DNA from: Opitutales bacterium
GTDB lineage: Bacteria > Verrucomicrobiota > Verrucomicrobiia > Opitutales > JAJFLR01
Length of the DNA: 35,395 bases
Assembly (NCBI GenBank): GCA_021772565.1
Contig: JAJFLR010000039.1
Location: 1 to 35,395, forward strand
Direction: 5' to 3'
Below, in pieces: positions 33,263 to 35,395 of the stretch. The notes beneath the pieces were generated by a model. The model ran no database searches. It was given only the letters and a program-made list of their open reading frames with translations, and was not told the DNA's origin. The position numbers and the translations under genes were made by a program. Each line of letters begins with the position of its first letter. The stretch's first letter is position 1.

Positions 33263-34375
33263 CTAAAACTTATAACCAAAATTCAAAAATAAGCGCTCTT
33301 GATTTTTAATGATTCCTTGTGATACTACGTTATCATAATCTATTTCCCAATTGAGATTCAGACTCAATGACTTTGAAATCCGTGTTTTCAATTTAGCTGA
33401 AAGATCTGCAGTTAAAAAATTTTTTGATTGTGGATCATATGAAAAATCAAATTCTTCGTGAAACGATATTCTTTTGCTGATTTTGTAGTGAAAATCTTGA
33501 AAAAGTGTAGCCAAATAATCCCATCTGTTACTTATACCGGGCTTCTCCTGGAATTTTAAAGTGATTGATGGAGTTATTGCAGCCCTCATCTTTTCACTTT
33601 TAAAAATACGCCAACCGAGACCTAGACTTTGTCGGAATTCATTATCGATGTTTTTTACTAAATCTTTTTTATAGCGTGAATTAGATTCTAAAAAAATATT
33701 ACTGTCTAAACTAAACCGACCCTTGAATGAGGATTTATAACTGTCATTACTTTTACTTCGATTGCCTTTAACATCAATCTGTTTGCCATAATTATATCCC
33801 AACTTAAACTTATATTCCCTTTCAGGTTTTTTAATTTTACTCTCAAATTTAATAGAAATATCTTCCTTGTCTGTTTGATTATTCTGAAATTTAAAGCCAA
33901 CACTGATTTTAGATTTCCAATTTTTAAACGGCCTAACCCTGTCAACTGTTTTGAAAAATGCATTATTCTTCCAATTAATTTTATCAGCTAATTCTTTTGA
34001 CGGAATTTCCGATGCTGGATTTTCAATCTGTTGCTTCGAATTATTTTCACTTTTGTTGTCAGGTTTTAATTCAGTTATTTGAACTGCATTTTTTACTTTT
34101 GATTTTTTAGACTTCGCAACAATAACTATAGCATCATCCTCTTTAACTTTAACTTCACCGATTAAGTCAGCTTCAAAAATTATTTTTCCCTCGACCACTT
34201 TGATAAATTTACCGCTTAACTTATCTCCATTATTAAATCGTAGTTGATCTGCATGCAACTTCGGACAATTTGTACAGAGTAATATCAGTAGAAATAATAT
34301 TCCAGAAATCGCCTTAAACTTTGTCAGATAGTAATCTGTTGAACTGAAGCTCTGTTTTGCCAAGTAAAAATCCAT
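33263..34375 (-). CDS. DUF481-like outer-membrane protein
   Basis: A 370-residue exported protein. A basic start and hydrophobic core (residues 23-40, ISGILFLLILL) form the signal peptide, cut near LHA-DQ (42). Residues 43-90 carry the small strand-rich domain LRFNNGDKLSGKFIKVVEGKIIFEADLIGEVKVKEDD that often precedes DUF481 barrels. A low-complexity linker (100-130) follows, then alternating strands from about 150 to the C-terminal Phe (NFGYKF), as in outer-membrane beta-barrels. It converges with the P-type ATPase gene. The function of DUF481/YdiY proteins is not known. Confidence 0.75.
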   Translation of the reverse strand: MDFYLAKQSFSSTDYYLTKFKAISGILFLLILLCTNCPKLHADQLRFNNGDKLSGKFIKVVEGKIIFEADLIGEVKVKEDDAIVIVAKSKKSKVKNAVQITELKPDNKSENNSKQQIENPASEIPSKELADKINWKNNAFFKTVDRVRPFKNWKSKISVGFKFQNNQTDKEDISIKFESKIKKPEREYKFKLGYNYGKQIDVKGNRSKSNDSYKSSFKGRFSLDSNIFLESNSRYKKDLVKNIDNEFRQSLGLGWRIFKSEKMRAAITPSITLKFQEKPGISNRWDYLATLFQDFHYKISKRISFHEEFDFSYDPQSKNFLTADLSAKLKTRISKSLSLNLNWEIDYDNVVSQGIIKNQERLFLNFGYKF

Positions 34376-34510
34376 TATTTTGGGGCAGAGTAATTCAGTT
34401 TTATATTTGTTTCAAATTTTTGTTTCAAAAAATAAAACATAAAATAGACATTTTGATTAATTTCGAATTAAGATGCTATTGAAAATACAAACTCCAACCA
34501 GCACAAACAC

Positions 34511-34601
34511 GGAGAGGTGACAGAGTGGCCGAATGTGTTCGACTCGAAATCGAATGTGCCCCACAAGGGCACCGGGGGTTCAAATCCCTCCCTCACCGCC
34601 A
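34511..34601 (+). tRNA. tRNA-Ser (anticodon CGA)
   Basis: The anticodon stem TTCGA/TCGAA encloses CTCGAAA, giving CGA, which reads UCG codons. The long variable arm (GTGCCC/GGGCAC) is that of a class II serine tRNA, and CCA is encoded at the 3' end. The T-stem (GGGGG with CCCTC) has a G-T pair and the acceptor stem (GGAGAGG with CCTCACC) has an A-A mismatch at pair 3-70. The 5' and 3' parts do not match each other well, and the base composition of the window changes here; see findings. Confidence 0.85.
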
Positions 34602-34711
34602 TTTCCCCCCATAAGGGGGGAAAGAGGCCCCTTCGGGGCCTCGCCGCCAGAGGCGGCAGGCGGATTCCCCTGGTCGCACCAGAGGTGCGACGGCGCCGCC
34701 CCTACGGGGCG
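34602..34711. repeat. Array of five GC-rich triloop/tetraloop hairpins
   Basis: Consecutive perfect hairpins stand at 34602-34623 (TTTCCCCCC, loop ATAA), 34624-34642 (GAGGCCCC, loop TTC), 34643-34657 (GCCGCC, loop AGA), 34673-34691 (GTCGCACC, loop AGA) and 34697-34711 (CGCCCC, loop TAC). The stem sequences differ but size and loop are alike. The first could be a terminator-like end to the tRNA transcript. The open reading frames seen through this part are by-products of the high GC content. Confidence 0.6.
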
Positions 34712-34802
34712 ACGCTGGACAGCCCACGGGAACGGAGGGGCACCGCGGTTCCTTGTGTGACACGTCCCTTGGGGCACCGGCGGTTGGTTTCATCATCTAT
34801 GC

Positions 34803-34892
34803 GGAGAGGTGTCTGAGTGGCTGAAGGAGCACGCTTGGAAAGCGTGTGTGTGGGTAACTGCACCGAGGGTTCGAATCCCTCTCTCTCCGCCA
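34803..34892 (+). tRNA. tRNA-Ser (anticodon GGA)
   Basis: CACGC/GCGTG encloses TTGGAAA, anticodon GGA, for UCC and UCU codons. It has a class II long variable arm, a T-stem GAGGG/CCCTC with loop TTCGAAT, the acceptor stem GGAGAGG/TCTCTCC (one G-T), discriminator G and encoded CCA. All stems pair well, unlike the preceding tRNA-Ser. Confidence 0.93.
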
Positions 34893-34946
34893 TTCACCCA
34901 CCGACTCCTCGGAGACGGCGGACGTTGGCGACAATTGGATACGTTG

Positions 34947-35073
34947 GATGGGCCCGGCAGTGGGCCCGGTCCCACGCGATGGATCGTGGTCGAACCGGGT
35001 CAGGCCGGGAACGGAGCAGCCCTAAGGTCAACGATTCAAGCGCGAGGTGCCCGGGTCCTCTGGCGGGCCCATC
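34947..35073 (+). ncRNA. ffs: Bacterial signal recognition particle RNA (4.5S type)
   Basis: The conserved domain IV core GGTCAGGCCGGGAACGGAGC with AGCAGCCCTAAGG around it is the Ffh-binding hairpin. The ends GATGGGCCCG (34947-34956) and CGGGCCCATC (35064-35073) pair over 10 bp, giving an RNA of about 127 nt that closes as one long hairpin. CCCTTTT after the 3' end suggests termination. The order tRNA-Ser then ffs is common in bacteria. Confidence 0.9.
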
Positions 35074-35142
35074 CCTTTTGACCCAGGGGAGTCACGGAGG
35101 AGGCGGTCGCGCTGGAGTCGGTCACACCGTGACGCGTGAGCT

Positions 35143-35258
35143 GTCCGCCTGAGAGGCGGGGGTTACACCCAGGGACGTTGTGATCTTGTCACCTTGTGGC
35201 ATGACGCACGGGAGATTGGGATTCGTCCGCCTGAGAGGCGGGGGTCACACCTAGGGAC
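35143..35258. repeat. Two 34-bp GC-rich repeats with internal hairpins
   Basis: Units at 35143-35176 and 35225-35258 differ at two positions. Each has GTCC at one end and GGAC at the other and an inner hairpin CCGCCT-GAG-AGGCGG; the first also has GGGT-TAC-ACCC. A more distant third unit begins at 35343 (GTCCGCCGGGGAGGCC). The remaining 3' stretch to 35395 is GC-rich without a supportable gene. Confidence 0.55.
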
Positions 35259-35395
35259 ATGGGGGACATACGGTGCCAGGCACTGTTCAGTACCTGGCCC
35301 AGTCTGTGCGGGGGTGGCAAGAGGCGTCGGGGGAGGGGGGCGGTCCGCCGGGGAGGCCGGGGTCGGACTCGGACGGGAGGATCGCGTGGGGCGGG

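Noticed and set aside
34517-35152. Several overlapping open frames on both strands through the GC-rich tail
   Set aside because: They run through two tRNA genes, the SRP RNA and hairpin arrays; they are by-products of high GC content.
34602-35395. CRISPR array suggested by spaced repeats in the tail
   Set aside because: Only two close repeat units, with spacer of about 48 bases and internal hairpins of REP type; no cas genes in the window.

Overview
The window is about 35.4 kb of AT-rich bacterial DNA with a sharply GC-rich last 0.8 kb. The best guess for the host is a Verrucomicrobiota-like (Opitutia/Puniceicoccales-type) bacterium. The clues are PEP-CTERM tails of the type VPEPSEY...GLAYYRRR, two outer-membrane beta-barrel-type proteins (a putative porin and a DUF481-like protein) ending in Phe, a DUF2851 protein, and small GC-rich palindromes scattered between AT-rich genes. 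This is inference from protein style, not a database match.

Layout. (1) 0.2-6.0 kb: a phosphate-starvation locus. A porin is followed by pstS-pstC-pstA-pstB-phoU; both the porin and pstS are preceded by three 6-bp half-sites at exact 11-bp spacing and a -10 box 10 bp further on, the layout of a Pho box. A strong terminator-like hairpin lies inside the start of pstC. (2) 6.0-18.2 kb: an unfamiliar type II fatty-acid-like (acyl-ACP) gene cluster. Two operon halves face each other: ACP-SDR-AMP ligase-KAS III-ACP-NeuD-like acyltransferase on the + strand, and NeuD-like acyltransferase-ACP-KAS III-SDR-ACP-FkbH-like protein on the - strand. They meet tail to tail with one base between stop codons. 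A MaoC hydratase-SDR fusion is divergent from the second half. Together they supply condensation, ketoreduction, dehydration, acyl activation and O/N-acyl transfer, but no enoyl reductase and no glycosyltransferase. I take this as the most likely 'undescribed system': a dedicated short-acyl-ACP pathway whose product probably decorates a sugar or small polar molecule. (3) 18.2-22.7 kb: a DHFR/RibD-C reductase, a decayed PEP-CTERM gene end, a PIN/Phd-type toxin-antitoxin pair with a TGTACA operator, and cysC-cysD-cysN, which make PAPS (no reductase, so perhaps for sulfation). (4) 23.2-25.9 kb: a type II restriction-modification system in which a Vsr-like endonuclease is fused to an HpaII-like cytosine methyltransferase, followed by an HpaII-family restriction enzyme. 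(5) 26.0-31.0 kb: an unknown protein, a NYN-domain (YacP-like) RNase, a MazF/ribbon-helix-helix toxin-antitoxin pair, a frameshifted PEP-CTERM gene, dispersed palindromes and a MITE-like element, and a DUF2851 protein. (6) 31.1-34.4 kb: a P1B-type ATPase lacking several catalytic residues and a DUF481-type outer-membrane protein. (7) 34.5-35.4 kb: two tRNA-Ser genes, SRP RNA (ffs) and arrays of GC-rich hairpins.

The change from AT-rich to GC-rich DNA falls inside the first tRNA-Ser gene, whose 5' and 3' halves do not pair well. Either the contig is chimeric there, or DNA has recombined into the tRNA gene. Features beyond about 34.58 kb should be used with that caution.
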